This document shows, piece by piece, positions 1-11,400 of a stretch of DNA of 64,000 bases. Position numbers and translations under genes: made by a program. Each line of letters starts with the position of its first letter. Position 1 is the stretch's first letter. The stretch is taken from assembly GCA_013398175.1 (NCBI GenBank), contig VZRZ01000578.1:17501-81500 (forward strand), given 5' to 3'. Under the pieces are notes generated by a model. It saw nothing but the letters and a program-made list of their open reading frames with translations, had not been told where the DNA came from and ran no database searches. Source of the stretch: Climacteris rufus (Eukaryota > Chordata > Aves > Passeriformes > Climacteridae).

Positions 1-2417
1 GATAATACCTTGTTTACATATTTGCAGCAATACAAAAACTTCAGGATTCAAAAATGGCAGTCTTTTTAAGCAACACAAGACCAGACTGCATGTGATACTA
101 ATTAGCAAAGTATTTCCAGTAAAGAGTTGCTGACTTTTAAAAAATACCTATGCATTCTTGTGCTGTGCTGTCTATTCGGAAAAGCTTAAGTAATCATAAA
201 CCAAAGAGAATTTGAGATTTTTTTTTTCAAAGCCACAAGTATAGCAGCATTTCACATGGCTTTTTTCATCAATATTTTTCATTTTAAACATATTAACATA
301 AAGATTTTTAGGCTGTGTTTTATGTATGCAAAAGAGTCACAGGAGATAAAAAGATTTGTTACCATGAGGTAGTGTAGCATTTTATTATTATAAAATTAAT
401 CTGTTTCTTAAGCTGTTTAAGAAGTTTTTGCCATATAATGCGCAATATAAATTATAATATTTTTATGTTCTTAGGGACTTCCACAGTCATAATATTACCA
501 ATACAACTGTTTGACCCAGTGACATCATGTTTTGCATATTTCTGCATTTTAATGAGTTAGTCATTTAAAAGGTTACAAAGAAACCATAACTCATAAGTAA
601 TTAAATTATTTAGAAGTATAAGAAGGTCCTCTGCAATGGAAAGATCACTGTGGGAAGGCAGGAGCATCAATGTACTAAAGTGATAAATTATATAAAATGC
701 ACCTGTTTGTAGAAGATAGGTACAGACCAGAAGCTTTGCTGTTAGGTTACAATTGTCTGTTTTCTCAGGGAATGACTAAATACATGCACATACTAAAAGC
801 AGCTGAATTTTCTGTCACTGAGATAGAGGATTTCTGGTCACAGAACACTAAATGGGAGTTGTCTTTCAAGATGTGGATAACCTCAATATTTTACAGAAAA
901 CACGTACGTGCATGATGTATTTTTCATTTAGAATACTGAAATACAGATCTACCAAGAGATTGGCATTTAATCTTTTCCTGCAATAGTTTAATACGCGTAA
1001 ATTTTTGGAAATGAAAGGTAAAGTTTAAGAACTTTGCATCTTGGGTTGCCTTTCTTTAAGCTAAATATGTTAAAAATCAGAAAAACCTCTAAGCCCTTCA
1101 AAATATCTGGATTTCAGAAAGCAAAAGTGTTTACAAAAAATTTTACACTATTACTAAAGCAAAGGAAGTAAGGTTTATTGTAGAATAAATTTGGTTACTT
1201 TTTCATGTTGTGTTACATGGAAAATACATACTTAAAGACTATTTGGGGGTATATTCATCATGAAGTGGTAATGAGAATAATCAAGACTGTGACATTTTCA
1301 GGGACGAAGCAAAGTGTGTTGAGAAATGAATTTGCAGTTGAGAACTTTTACTGTCAGCTAATGCTTGGGAGTACCATAAAAATATTAAAAAAATCCTGCA
1401 ATACAGCTTTGCCTCTGCGCCTTATTTGAGCATAGCTTTCAGAGGGTAACTGATATTCTCTTTGGTTTTCCTATTGATAGATTGATTAGAACCAATAATT
1501 ACTTGTTACTTGTGTGGGCTTTGTTAAAATTATTTCCTTTATTTCTGCTTCGTTGCTTTTAAAAAGTTCTGCATAAATGTAAATAACATTTTCATTAAAA
1601 TCTTAGTGAAAGAATGAAATATGCATGAGGTTCTTGTTTAAGGTCATGTATCCCTCTGAAGCGTTTGAAATTTTTGTTGGAAAAGAGATTAAAATAGCTT
1701 TTTAAGGCAGTAGGGGAGAGGATGAACTTTTAGAGTACAGACTTTAATTACAGAGGGATTCCTATAAGATATCTTGAGGACAAACTGGTGGGTTCCTTCT
1801 TTCACAGGTTGTATGGACCCCAAAGCTGTGTGCACTTAGTGAAGAAAAGCAGAAGCTGGTTTTACAGCCTGGGCAATTGTTGTGGATAGATTATATGCAG
1901 CCCAGTATCCCACCCGCATGGCTGGGATGGATTCACTTCCATTCAATCTCCAGTGATTTCTGCCAATAGCCCAAATCTCATGTCAGGGAGAGGTGTTGGG
2001 TCTGCTGTTTATTAAACAGGGTTTGAAGTAGTAGTTGAACATGTTCCATTCTTTTAATTCTGTTAATTCGCAGAATTAAGTTAATGTTATAGCATAGTTT
2101 CTTGTGTCTCACTTGCCATGAAAAATAATTTTCTGCTGAAAATTCTGGTGAAACTAGTGCTTGTAGAGGCATGGAAGTTCCCTACAAAGAATACAGTAAA
2201 CAACTGAGGATGTAAAAATTCTTTTAATTCATGGATGTTTTTATTCAGTTTTGACCTTGCGAACAAACAGCATAAAACAAGGTTGCAGATCTAACACATA
2301 GACATATTTGGGTTGCTAATTATAGAGAGACGTAAAACATTAATTCTTTTCAAAACTTTTCAACAGTAAACTCAAAATATGGGAACAGCTTTTCTGGTGG
2401 GTTTTTGTAGCCTTGAA

Positions 2418-2553
2418 CATTGATTTGTTCAGTATAGCTGCACTAGCACCAAATTAACAAATAGTAAAGTAAAACACAGTCATGGCATGTTTAATAATTT
2501 CCAGCATAAAGTTTGTAAAATAAGATGAATACAGTTCTGCATGCAAATAGATA
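2418..2553. repeat. Dispersed repeat, copy A
   Basis: About 136 bp starting ACATTGATTTGTTCAGTATA and running to ATGCAAATAGATA is repeated in the same orientation at 5208-5353. By eye the first 94 bases differ at about 13 positions, roughly 86% identity. Shared blocks include ATTAACAAATAG, TTTCCAGCATAAAG and CTGCATGCAAATAG. The similarity stops sharply after ATGCAAATAG and fades upstream of ACATTG. I do not recognise the family. It has no tRNA-like boxes, no CR1 tail and no TG/CA LTR ends. Confidence 0.8.
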
Positions 2554-3566
2554 CGGACATAATGCAGTGACAACTTAGAAGGCAGTAACAGAAAGGAAAT
2601 GAAGAGTTTATTGTTTCTATAGGTCTAATATCCATTAAAAGTTAGTTACACAGCAGGTGGCAGTTTGGATAAGAGTAAAGTGGATGTTTTGAAATAAATA
2701 GCAGCTGGGTGACCTGGGATGTCAGGGCTCTAGACAAGGGTGTGTGTTTGTCAATATATCCTACATGTTTTACAGACTCCTCAGGGACCGGGAGAAGATA
2801 CAATTTCACCTTTTCTGTGCCAAAACATTTTAATTGTATCTTCTTCCAAGTACAGCGATTCAGTAACCAAGGAGCTGACAGTGATGCATGTGTTGATAAA
2901 GCTTCAAACATTCAAAATGAGATTAACAAAGATTTTGAGGAAAGGGTGACAGCTAATTTTGTACAGAATTCTGCATCTAATTCAGGTCAGTGTAATGATA
3001 GAATATTTTATAACTGCTGTGTCATCTAGAAGGACTTTTATGATGCTTGTGTATTTAAAGATTTGTGTGTATGAAAGTACAGTTCTTTATACATCATTCA
3101 AGCAGGTTATAACTTTTTTATTGAACAACTATTCGTTGTAGCTGTAAACAGGAATAAACTTAAACATTTAGAAACAGTTTTACATATCCACATGCATTAA
3201 TCACAGTAATAAGTTCCTTTTGTCTAATTCACCTTGCGAATACTGACTTCAGATGTGAAATGGAACCAAAGCTACTGTGCCCATTTTGCCACATTGCTCA
3301 ATATTTGCAAGAAGATTGAACAGAAAGTTATAGTAACTGTATTTAAATAATCAAACTGTAGTTTCTTTGCATTACGTGCAATCTTTTGAGAACATCTAAA
3401 TGTATGTCTCCTCTGTTCTCCTCCTTGTTTGAAGGTAACTGACATTCTTCAACTTTCCTTTTTGTTTGTGAAATTTTCTTTTTTTATCCACTCAGTTCTC
3501 CATCTGCTTTCACTTTTGTTTGCTTGGGCCGTCTCTCATCCCAACTTGATAATGAGGAATGCAGTG

Positions 3567-3627
3567 TGACCCTGACCTCTATCAGCCCATGCATGACCTT
3601 CTGACTCCCCCACATAACCTTCGACCT
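3567..3627. promoter_or_regulatory. Cluster of nuclear-receptor-type half-sites (candidate)
   Basis: Within 61 bp there are TGACCC (3567) directly followed by TGACCT (3573), then TGACCT (3594), TGACTC (3602), TAACCT (3615), one base, and CGACCT (3622). These are reverse-strand forms of the RGGTCA half-site. The first pair is a DR0 and the last pair a degenerate DR1. Orphan receptors such as COUP-TFs bind direct repeats of this half-site. Function is inferred only; such clusters also occur by chance. Confidence 0.3.
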
Positions 3628-5207
3628 TCTCTTTGACAGCTTGATTAATTACCCTGTGTTATGATTTATGAGTAAGTGCTATGTAAAAATAATAGACAAC
3701 AGGTGGTCCTCTAAAATCTTTTTGTGGCACGTTTTCTTTTCCTGCCTAACCTGATGAGCTGTTTTAAGTTTGGAACTTAGTGGGACAATGTGTGTTTGGC
3801 AGAAACACAGCATTTTTACACACTTGGACACAGTGCTGGAATTCAGGCGGCTGTGGTATAGCTGGGATAGAAATATCTCAGTGTTAGCAGGGTGCAGTTG
3901 CCAAAATGTACATTGGGTGGAAACAGAAAGCGGAATCAACTGACATTTCAGGCGTTTCAGTCACAGGTCACGTCTTGAGAAAATTGCTCAAATAATGGAG
4001 GGGGCATTTTTCAAGCTGAGCTGCATCTCCAACAGCTATGTTTACTTTTAACGCTTCACTAGTGACTTCTGATTGGTTGTCATGACCTCATCCTGCTGTT
4101 GCACCTACAGTGTCGCAACAGTGACATAGATGTACCCTTCTCGCAGTAAAGATGGGAAATGAACAGAGCATACATCTTTCACAAAGATGAATGGACATTG
4201 CTGTGTCTGTTTTAACCACAGGCAGGTTTAAGAGCAGAGTGCTTTGAGTTGCATTTCCCCAAGGAATTAACTCTAGTCTTGCTGCCAACCATCCAAATAG
4301 AAACCTGAACTTGAAAATTCAGGTTGATGAAGCATAGGAAAATGATCTTGTTCAGATCCTCACTCGCAGTCCGAAATGATAGTTACATAGGTCAAAAGAT
4401 AACTCTCCAGCTCTGACCTCTCTAGTCACATATGGTGTCCCACCCTGGTGGATTAATATGCAGATCTGAATGGTTTCAGCTCATTATTCATGTGGCCAGG
4501 CAGGGGAGATTTCAAAAGATTTAGAATTTACGTCGAATACTTAGAGGTTTTTTTTTTTTATCTTACCCTTGAACTTTCAGTAAGAGGCAGAAAGTACTGC
4601 TCCACTTCTGGCTTGTGTATTACTGTCTTAGTAGTAAAGGTATTGTAACTGAGCTTCATGATTCTTTCCAACTCGACGTTTTAAGCTTTCTTCTCCTTTC
4701 ATCATCACAATCCTCTAGCTCCAGAAGCAGGGACCTGGAGGATGCGAGGAGTTAGTGCAGATTAAATTTTACGTACCTTGAAGCATTATCATGTAAGGAA
4801 AAGAGATGTTAATTGGGTGCTTTAGTCTGAGAGAGAAACTGTAATTTGGTAGATTGGAGGCTGGGAGTTCTATTTGCCGGTGTCTGTCCTAATTATTAGG
4901 TCTTATCACAGATACACTGATGGCTGAATATTGATGGGGATGGGGGGGAGTGTCGTAAAGCTTAGCTTTTTACTGTAAGAAAACTTTGCATCTTAGAGAG
5001 TGGTTTCTCTTTCTGTGCACACTGGACACGCAGGAGAAAACTGGTATTACATACATTGAAAATACACATAGCGTTTGCATATCACCTATTACCACTGAGG
5101 TTGGCAAGATTTAGAAACCCTCCTAAATGGTTGGTACTTGTGTACATCTTACACTATGTTTTAATAATGATGTAAGCTCATCATAGCTGAAATTGGTATT
5201 TTTAATG

Positions 5208-5353
5208 ACATTGATTTGTTTAGTGTAGCTGGACTAGCACGCAATTAACAAATAGCAAACTAATACATAGTAATGACATATTTAATACTTTCCAGCATAA
5301 AGATACTGTATATGGTGAAATAAGATGGATAGAGTCCTGCATGCAAATAGGTA
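5208..5353. repeat. Dispersed repeat, copy B
   Basis: This is the second copy of the element at 2418-2553, in the same orientation and 2.8 kb away. Relative to copy A it has about 10 extra bases after CCAGCATAAAG (ACTGTATATGG-like). The matching end is CCTGCATGCAAATAG. The two copies could be an old local duplication, two members of an unrecognised repeat family, or a duplicated regulatory element. The sequence alone does not decide between these. Confidence 0.8.
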
Positions 5354-8234
5354 TTTGCTTTCACTTTAAAGGATGCGTTTTAAGGAAAGTGATTTTTGTC
5401 TATGTTAATAGTTATGCCAAAGACTATATCTTACCTGTTATTAAAGTTGGCTAAAGGCCTTTTTTTAGATATTAGTTGTCTTGTGTTCTGAGTTTTGCAT
5501 TTACTTACACTCTTCTCAAATTCACTGCATTAGAGCTCCATCTTTTTTTTCATTTTCTGATTGCCCTAACTTTAATGGTACGTGAAATACATTTTTTAAA
5601 AATTAATTGAACTTAAAAGCCACATTGTTTACACTGATATTATTTAGAGCTGAGTATTTCTTTTTAGTAGAAAATGCTCAGATAAAGGCTGAATGAGAGA
5701 GCTTGTAATTGGGTACATTTTACCAGTCATTTTGTTTTTCCATGATGATTTTAATATGTTACTCTCAAATCTTTCTGCTGCCATTGTTTCCATCCTGAAA
5801 TTTAGAATGCAGAAGTACAAAGGAAAGGGAAATCCACTGCATTGGATACACAAAACAGTCTAAAAAGAGTTCACTTTCTTAGGAGAAAGACTTAGGCTTT
5901 CCCGTAATAGAGGAAAAAAAATCTTAGCTCAGTCATTACTAAATTATTTTAATGCTACTGACAGGAAAGGCCTGCTGTCTGGGAGAAATTGTAAGAAAGT
6001 GCGAAGGGACTCATGTTACAGTGCTTAAAATATATTTAATAAAAAACCTTTAATTGATTTATAAAATAGTAAATTTAAAAATAGAATCACATTTCACCTG
6101 TTGATGTCTATGTGAAAATTTGACATTGTGTCCTTATAAAATGGGACAAATGAGTCATGTAATTTTAAGTTACATAATCAATAACATACAAATTCCACTT
6201 CTTTGATAATTTTTGTGTCTGTTTTGTGATCAGATTAAAGTGGACAGAGTTTCAAATCCTATAACGCTTGTAGATCTGTAATAAACACATGAATTTTGTA
6301 TTTGGCATTGTATAGAAAACAAAACAAATCAATTCACAGAATGTGTCTGCTCAAAACAGGCAGGTCAAGAAGATAAGAGCCCCAAAACCACCAGCCTGCC
6401 AAGTACTGCAAAAACTCTGGCAGTAGCAAGCTCAAAACTTATCCTTTGGTCTGAGATGTATAGTTCAGGAATGTTTGTAACCTGTATTCTTCTCTGCGAT
6501 TAATTTTGGGCTTTGAAATTTTCCAAGCTGGAAAGTTCCCGTGTTCATAGTACAGCATTGTGTGTTAGTATGGCCAGGCATGGCATGGGTAGATTTTAAT
6601 ATTTGTCTTTCATTTTCTATTTTCTTTTGCCCTTTTCCTGTTGTTTATTTATATATTTGCCTGTTTGTATATTTATCCCAGTTGAATTCATGGCATGCCA
6701 GGCAGGGGAGTCATGTGACCAGAGACCCCTTCTGGTGCTGCATCTAACAAGGAGACAATTTTCTCTTTGGCCTATTGTGACCTTTTTTGACTATGTCCCT
6801 TATGCCAGAGGTAGTATCCTGAATGCCTCTATTTCACCCTGTTTAGCAGAGTGCAACTGTGCCCTTTAACTTGGTTTTTTGGTGGGAGGAGAAGCTACGG
6901 CAGACGTTTGAGAAGGGCACAAGGACAAGGGGTAGGAACTCCCTTCAGATGTGATTTTGATAACTAGTCGAGTGTGTCCAACTGTAGAAAATCACTGAGT
7001 GACAATCTGTCTACCTGACAGTGGCCACAATGAACTACAAGGTTTGTGAATGGCTCTACAGATTAGAATAAAGCAAGCCCAAATAAAGTATCTTTTGTTG
7101 GAGTGGACTTGATTTGCTCTGTGCAGCTAGGTATGGGGGAACGTCTTTTGATCCTTCTGCCTGGATCGAGTGCAAAATGAAGCACCCAGTGAAAGTTAGA
7201 ATAAAGCTGTTCCATTAGATAATTAATATAGATGTTTCCAAAAAGTAGGTCTTTATTAAAATCTACTTCTAAGGACAGCTTGATTTTGGCTGGGAACCCA
7301 TATTAACTTTAAGGACTCATCTTTCAAATGCATATGCTTCTATTTTTTCCCTCTGTTTGTAATTATATCTTCCACAAATATTACGATTTTTGTGTGATTT
7401 GCCATCATTTAAAAATTATAAAAAACTGATTGGCTGATTTATTCAAGATTTATTTCTCATTCATAAATCCATATTTTTTCAACCAGCTCATTTTCTGAGG
7501 CACATAAATGAGCCTTGTATGCTCTAAAGCATCATGCCGATCACAAATTTTTTCAGGATTTGTTGAACATATGACATAATCCTAGTGAACTTTTAGAGCG
7601 GATTTAAAGATGCACTAAAAAGTCAGGCCCACCATAAAGAGTTGACTTGTAAGCAATACCACTGAATCAGTTTTGGTGTTGATTCATTGTTACTGCTGGT
7701 ATTTGCTTCTGCATGGTATGTTTGTTGTCAGCTAGACAAAAGGTTTTACTATTTTAAAATGTGGCAAATAATTTTCACATGGTTTCTTTAATATATCTAT
7801 CTTTATATATAAAAACTCTCAATCCTTTTTATTTTAAAGGTTTTTACTGGCTGGGCATAAAGCTTTTCATTCATTATTATGTAGGGTTCTTAAAGCAATG
7901 TTTTGCTTTTTGTTCCTGTACTGTTTTCTGAAAAAGTCATATAAAGTGCCTATGAATAAAACAACATATTACATTATTTTAAAGGTAAAACAGTCAACTT
8001 TTCTGACACTGAGGGATGTGTATGAGCATAAATACATGCACAGACACATATTCACACATCAATATCCCTTATTCTTAAAAACCCTCTTATAAATGATGTT
8101 GTGTGAACTTACTGAAATAAATAAAAAAGTTTTAAAGAGCATTAAAGTAAATGCAAAACATTTTCAAGCATTAAATCTCCCTTTTCACATTTCTTCTTGT
8201 TTGTGTGTGTGCATGCGTCTCTCTCCTAAAACAG

Positions 8235-8453
8235 GAAGGCTATGGAGTAATAGTTCTGAATCCCAATGAGAACTATATTGAAGTAGAGAAGACAAAAGTA
8301 GAAATACAGCTGTCTTCTGATATCTCAGATGAACCTGCAGAAAAGAGGGAAAGAAAAGATAAAATCCAGAAGGAAACAAAGAAGCGGCGTGACTTCTATG
8401 AAAAGTATCGAAATCCACAAAAAGAAAAAGAAACTATGCAGATCTATATTAGA
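8235..8453 (+). CDS. ARB2A: ARB2A (FAM172A) internal coding exon, Arb2 domain, N-terminal of two in window
   Basis: This 219-bp exon encodes 73 residues, beginning EGYGVIVLNPNENYIEVEK and ending with a basic stretch and YIR. It is preceded by a pyrimidine-rich tract and AG at 8233-8234 and followed by GTAAGT at 8454, so both ends are phase 0. I recognise the protein as ARB2A/FAM172A, the vertebrate relative of fission yeast Arb2, described as a nuclear cotranscriptional regulator linked to Argonaute and chromatin factors and to alternative splicing. The first residues form a beta-strand-like core segment of the Arb2 domain, an alpha/beta-hydrolase-like fold. The centre is a charged linker with SSD and DEPAEKRERK, then KETKKRR, which reads like a nuclear-localisation signal. 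The hydrophobic core and the RDFYEKYRNP segment look strongly conserved, while the linker (KTKVEIQLSSDISDEP) appears more variable. The open frame runs past both splice sites (8205-8486), but only the part between them is coding. The identification comes from recalled family sequence, not a search. Confidence 0.95.
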
Positions 8454-11400
8454 GTAAGTTTCCTTTTATTTGCCCTTCTTTATTGATGTATACATGTGTT
8501 TACTGTCTGTATTGGCTAATAAGCTGCATGTTTTTTTAAAAGCAAAGACTTTACTGAGATGACATTCAAGAGTTTATACAGAGTTCCTGGCTCTGTATTC
8601 TATTGATATTTTTGGTCACTTATTGATTTAATGCTTTGGAAGTGTTACAAAACATTTCTTTCTAATTTCAAAGGGAAACTTCAAATAAACCCCAGAGGAA
8701 CCCACTGGTGTTATTAAGAAAGAAATTATTTAAGAAAGACTTTGTAAAAAATTATTACAGATGAACAGATGATAAACAGAGGTGTACGAAAGAAAGCCTT
8801 TGTAGTGAAGCTTGGGCAACATAATAGCTTCGCATGTCATGTATGCATTTATTGTATTGAATTGTATTATACTGGGGAGGCAGTAGTTATAGCCTGATAG
8901 TTTTTTATTACCTCCAGAATTAATAATCTATTGTGAAAAATACCAGTATTCATCTTGTGTGGTAGCAAATTTATCCTGTAATGTTTTGTTTTTATGTGAG
9001 CAGCCATCCATTTTGTTTGAGCTGAACTTCTGAAGGCAGATAAAGGAGGAAACTTACTTATATATTAATAAATATTTAAGCTAGAATAATTTGAGAATTA
9101 TATGATGAAGAAACTCTGTCCCTTGCCCTTTTCTGACTCAGTGAACCTTTGCACTTTGTAATACTACCAGCGTGGGATCATTATAACAGTGCTACCCGAG
9201 GATTTCTAATTCTGCAGGGGGCACAAACAATATTATTTGCGCATTGGCACATTCTGCTTCATATACATACTATGCTTTATGCATTCCAGACTGAGTAATA
9301 CAATTTCCAAAACCCTTATTATGAAAGTTAACATTTTCATTCAGTAAAACATGTCAGAAACTCCACAGTGAAGTTAAAACTGTAAAAATGTGTATGTCTT
9401 TCTGGTGAGAAACAGAAAAATACAGCAAGAGACATGTTAGAATCATCTTGAATTTTAATATGTCCCTATTAATTTTTGTTTAGGATAACAATTTTTGTAG
9501 AAGAAATCTAACTGTACTGGCTAGTTAAAAAGGTTAGTAGCTTGAGTACAAGATTGTCACTAATACCATAAATATTTACTGTGTCTTTTTTGAGAAATAC
9601 CTCACTGCTGAGTGTGGGAAACAAAAGAGTGCATATATATGTGTTCAAAGTCACACCAAAGCACTGTGTTTTCTGTTAGCTGCTCTTTTATGATATGCTA
9701 TTCTGCCCGCTAGCCAAACTTGGCTTCTTAAGAGGGGCAACCAGTCTTAACTCCAGGTCCATGAGAATCCCGTGGATAATGTTGCGTATTGTCCAGAAAG
9801 AAGTCTTGTCAGCCTGCAGGTTCAGTGTTCCCTTGTTGAAAGTGAACCTTTTTGTGATAAACTTTTTAGGAATTGCACCTTCTCATGACTCTTGCTTGAT
9901 GAGGTGTGAAATTTGGCTTCAGTAGGTTTGATCCCCCTGAAATATAAAATACAGGACTCCATCTCCGTTTCCTTTTTGCACAGCTCCATGCCTTAAATAT
10001 GACTGTTAATATTTGCTTTATTTGATTTTCTTCAAATCAAGGAAAGAAGTAGCATACACTTTAGTGAGAGTGGGGATGGTGACCTCCTTCCCCAGGCCAA
10101 TTAATTGAAATCAGGTTTTCTGATGAAGTTGGTGTTTTATTCTGAAGTAATTCTTAATGTTTTTTTTCTTTCATAGACTCTAGCACACATAGTGTTTTGA
10201 AACAGAATGAAAAACACTCCTGCTTTAGTGCATGGCAGGACAAATTAATGCAATTTCCTTGCCTATCAGTTCCTGAAACGAACTGGACCATCAGCAGGGT
10301 TCCATTTACTGTGTTGGGCAGAACTAAGTCAGTAGGTGGTTGCAAGAGCTAAAATGCCATGTTTACAATTTTCTTGCCTCCCAAGATTGAGTGCATAAGA
10401 TTATTCTTTGCTTGCACCCAGGGACTTGCTTCCAGGCTTACCATAACCACAGGCTGCTCTGGGTACAGCGTTGGTGCTGGTTTGGGGTGATCTCAAAGGG
10501 CAATTCAGATACAGTCTTCACTTACTGTACGGCATAGCATACATTTGGTTCACTAGGCTCTTAAAATAAAACATGCTGTCACTCAACTAAAATATTTAAG
10601 GATGGTGTATGCTTCATAATGATCTCCTCAAAGAGTTTGGAAAACTTGAGCAGGCCTTATGTCAACTTTGTTAAGCAGGAAAAAATGGTACAGAAAGCCT
10701 AGATAAAAAATTTCTTCACAAGAAGGCTTTAACGTCATCTAACATTAAAGGAAAATATGTTTGTGTCAAACATGCTGGAGAAATTGTTTCAGACTGTTAA
10801 GTAACAGAAATAAATATCCTCAGTTATGTTCTCATAGGGTCACTGAGATCTGTTGTGGTCTGATGAGGAAATGCCATTTGAACAAATTGAAGGTGTCTGA
10901 ATGATGCTTCCACTTCTGTAGCTAGATTTTCCAAGAACTGAGGAGTTAGAACTCTTCCTTGGTAATTATCTTTAAGTATTTTCTTAATTTTCTTAGGAAA
11001 AAAATAGCTGGGGTATTCAAGAATATGTAAAAGCAGAGTCTTCAAATAAAAATATCAAACTGCACTATATTTTTGTACCAAATGAATATAAATAAAAATG
11101 ACTATGGCAGTGTGTAGTGCATTAAGCATAGTGCTTTTGAAAGATCAAAGTACTTGCTGTTTCATGCTGCAAGTTTCCTTAACTATGAAATAATGTACTT
11201 TCTGGCATACATTATGGCTTGTTAAAAGAACTGATTTGGTCTGGGTAATAAACATCATGTCAAACATTATGGCAGGAAAACCTGCTTAATATGTTTTGTA
11301 ATAAGACAGATTTTTTTGTTCTTGAAAACATCTGCCAACTGAATTCACAAGTGAAGACAGAAAATGTCATCAATTCAGTAACATTCTTGTAAATTTGATT

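Larger units (their letters stand above)
1..8234 (+). other. ARB2A: ARB2A intron (3' part)
   Basis: This is AT-rich non-coding DNA upstream of the first exon in the window, in the sense orientation of ARB2A. The intron begins outside the window. It ends in a pyrimidine-rich stretch (8189-8226) and AG at 8234. I saw no coding exon for the preceding part of ARB2A. Short open frames here are of random length and composition. The only structures I could support are the two ~140-bp repeat copies (2418 and 5208) and the cluster of TGACC-type half-sites around 3570-3627, listed separately. Confidence 0.85.
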
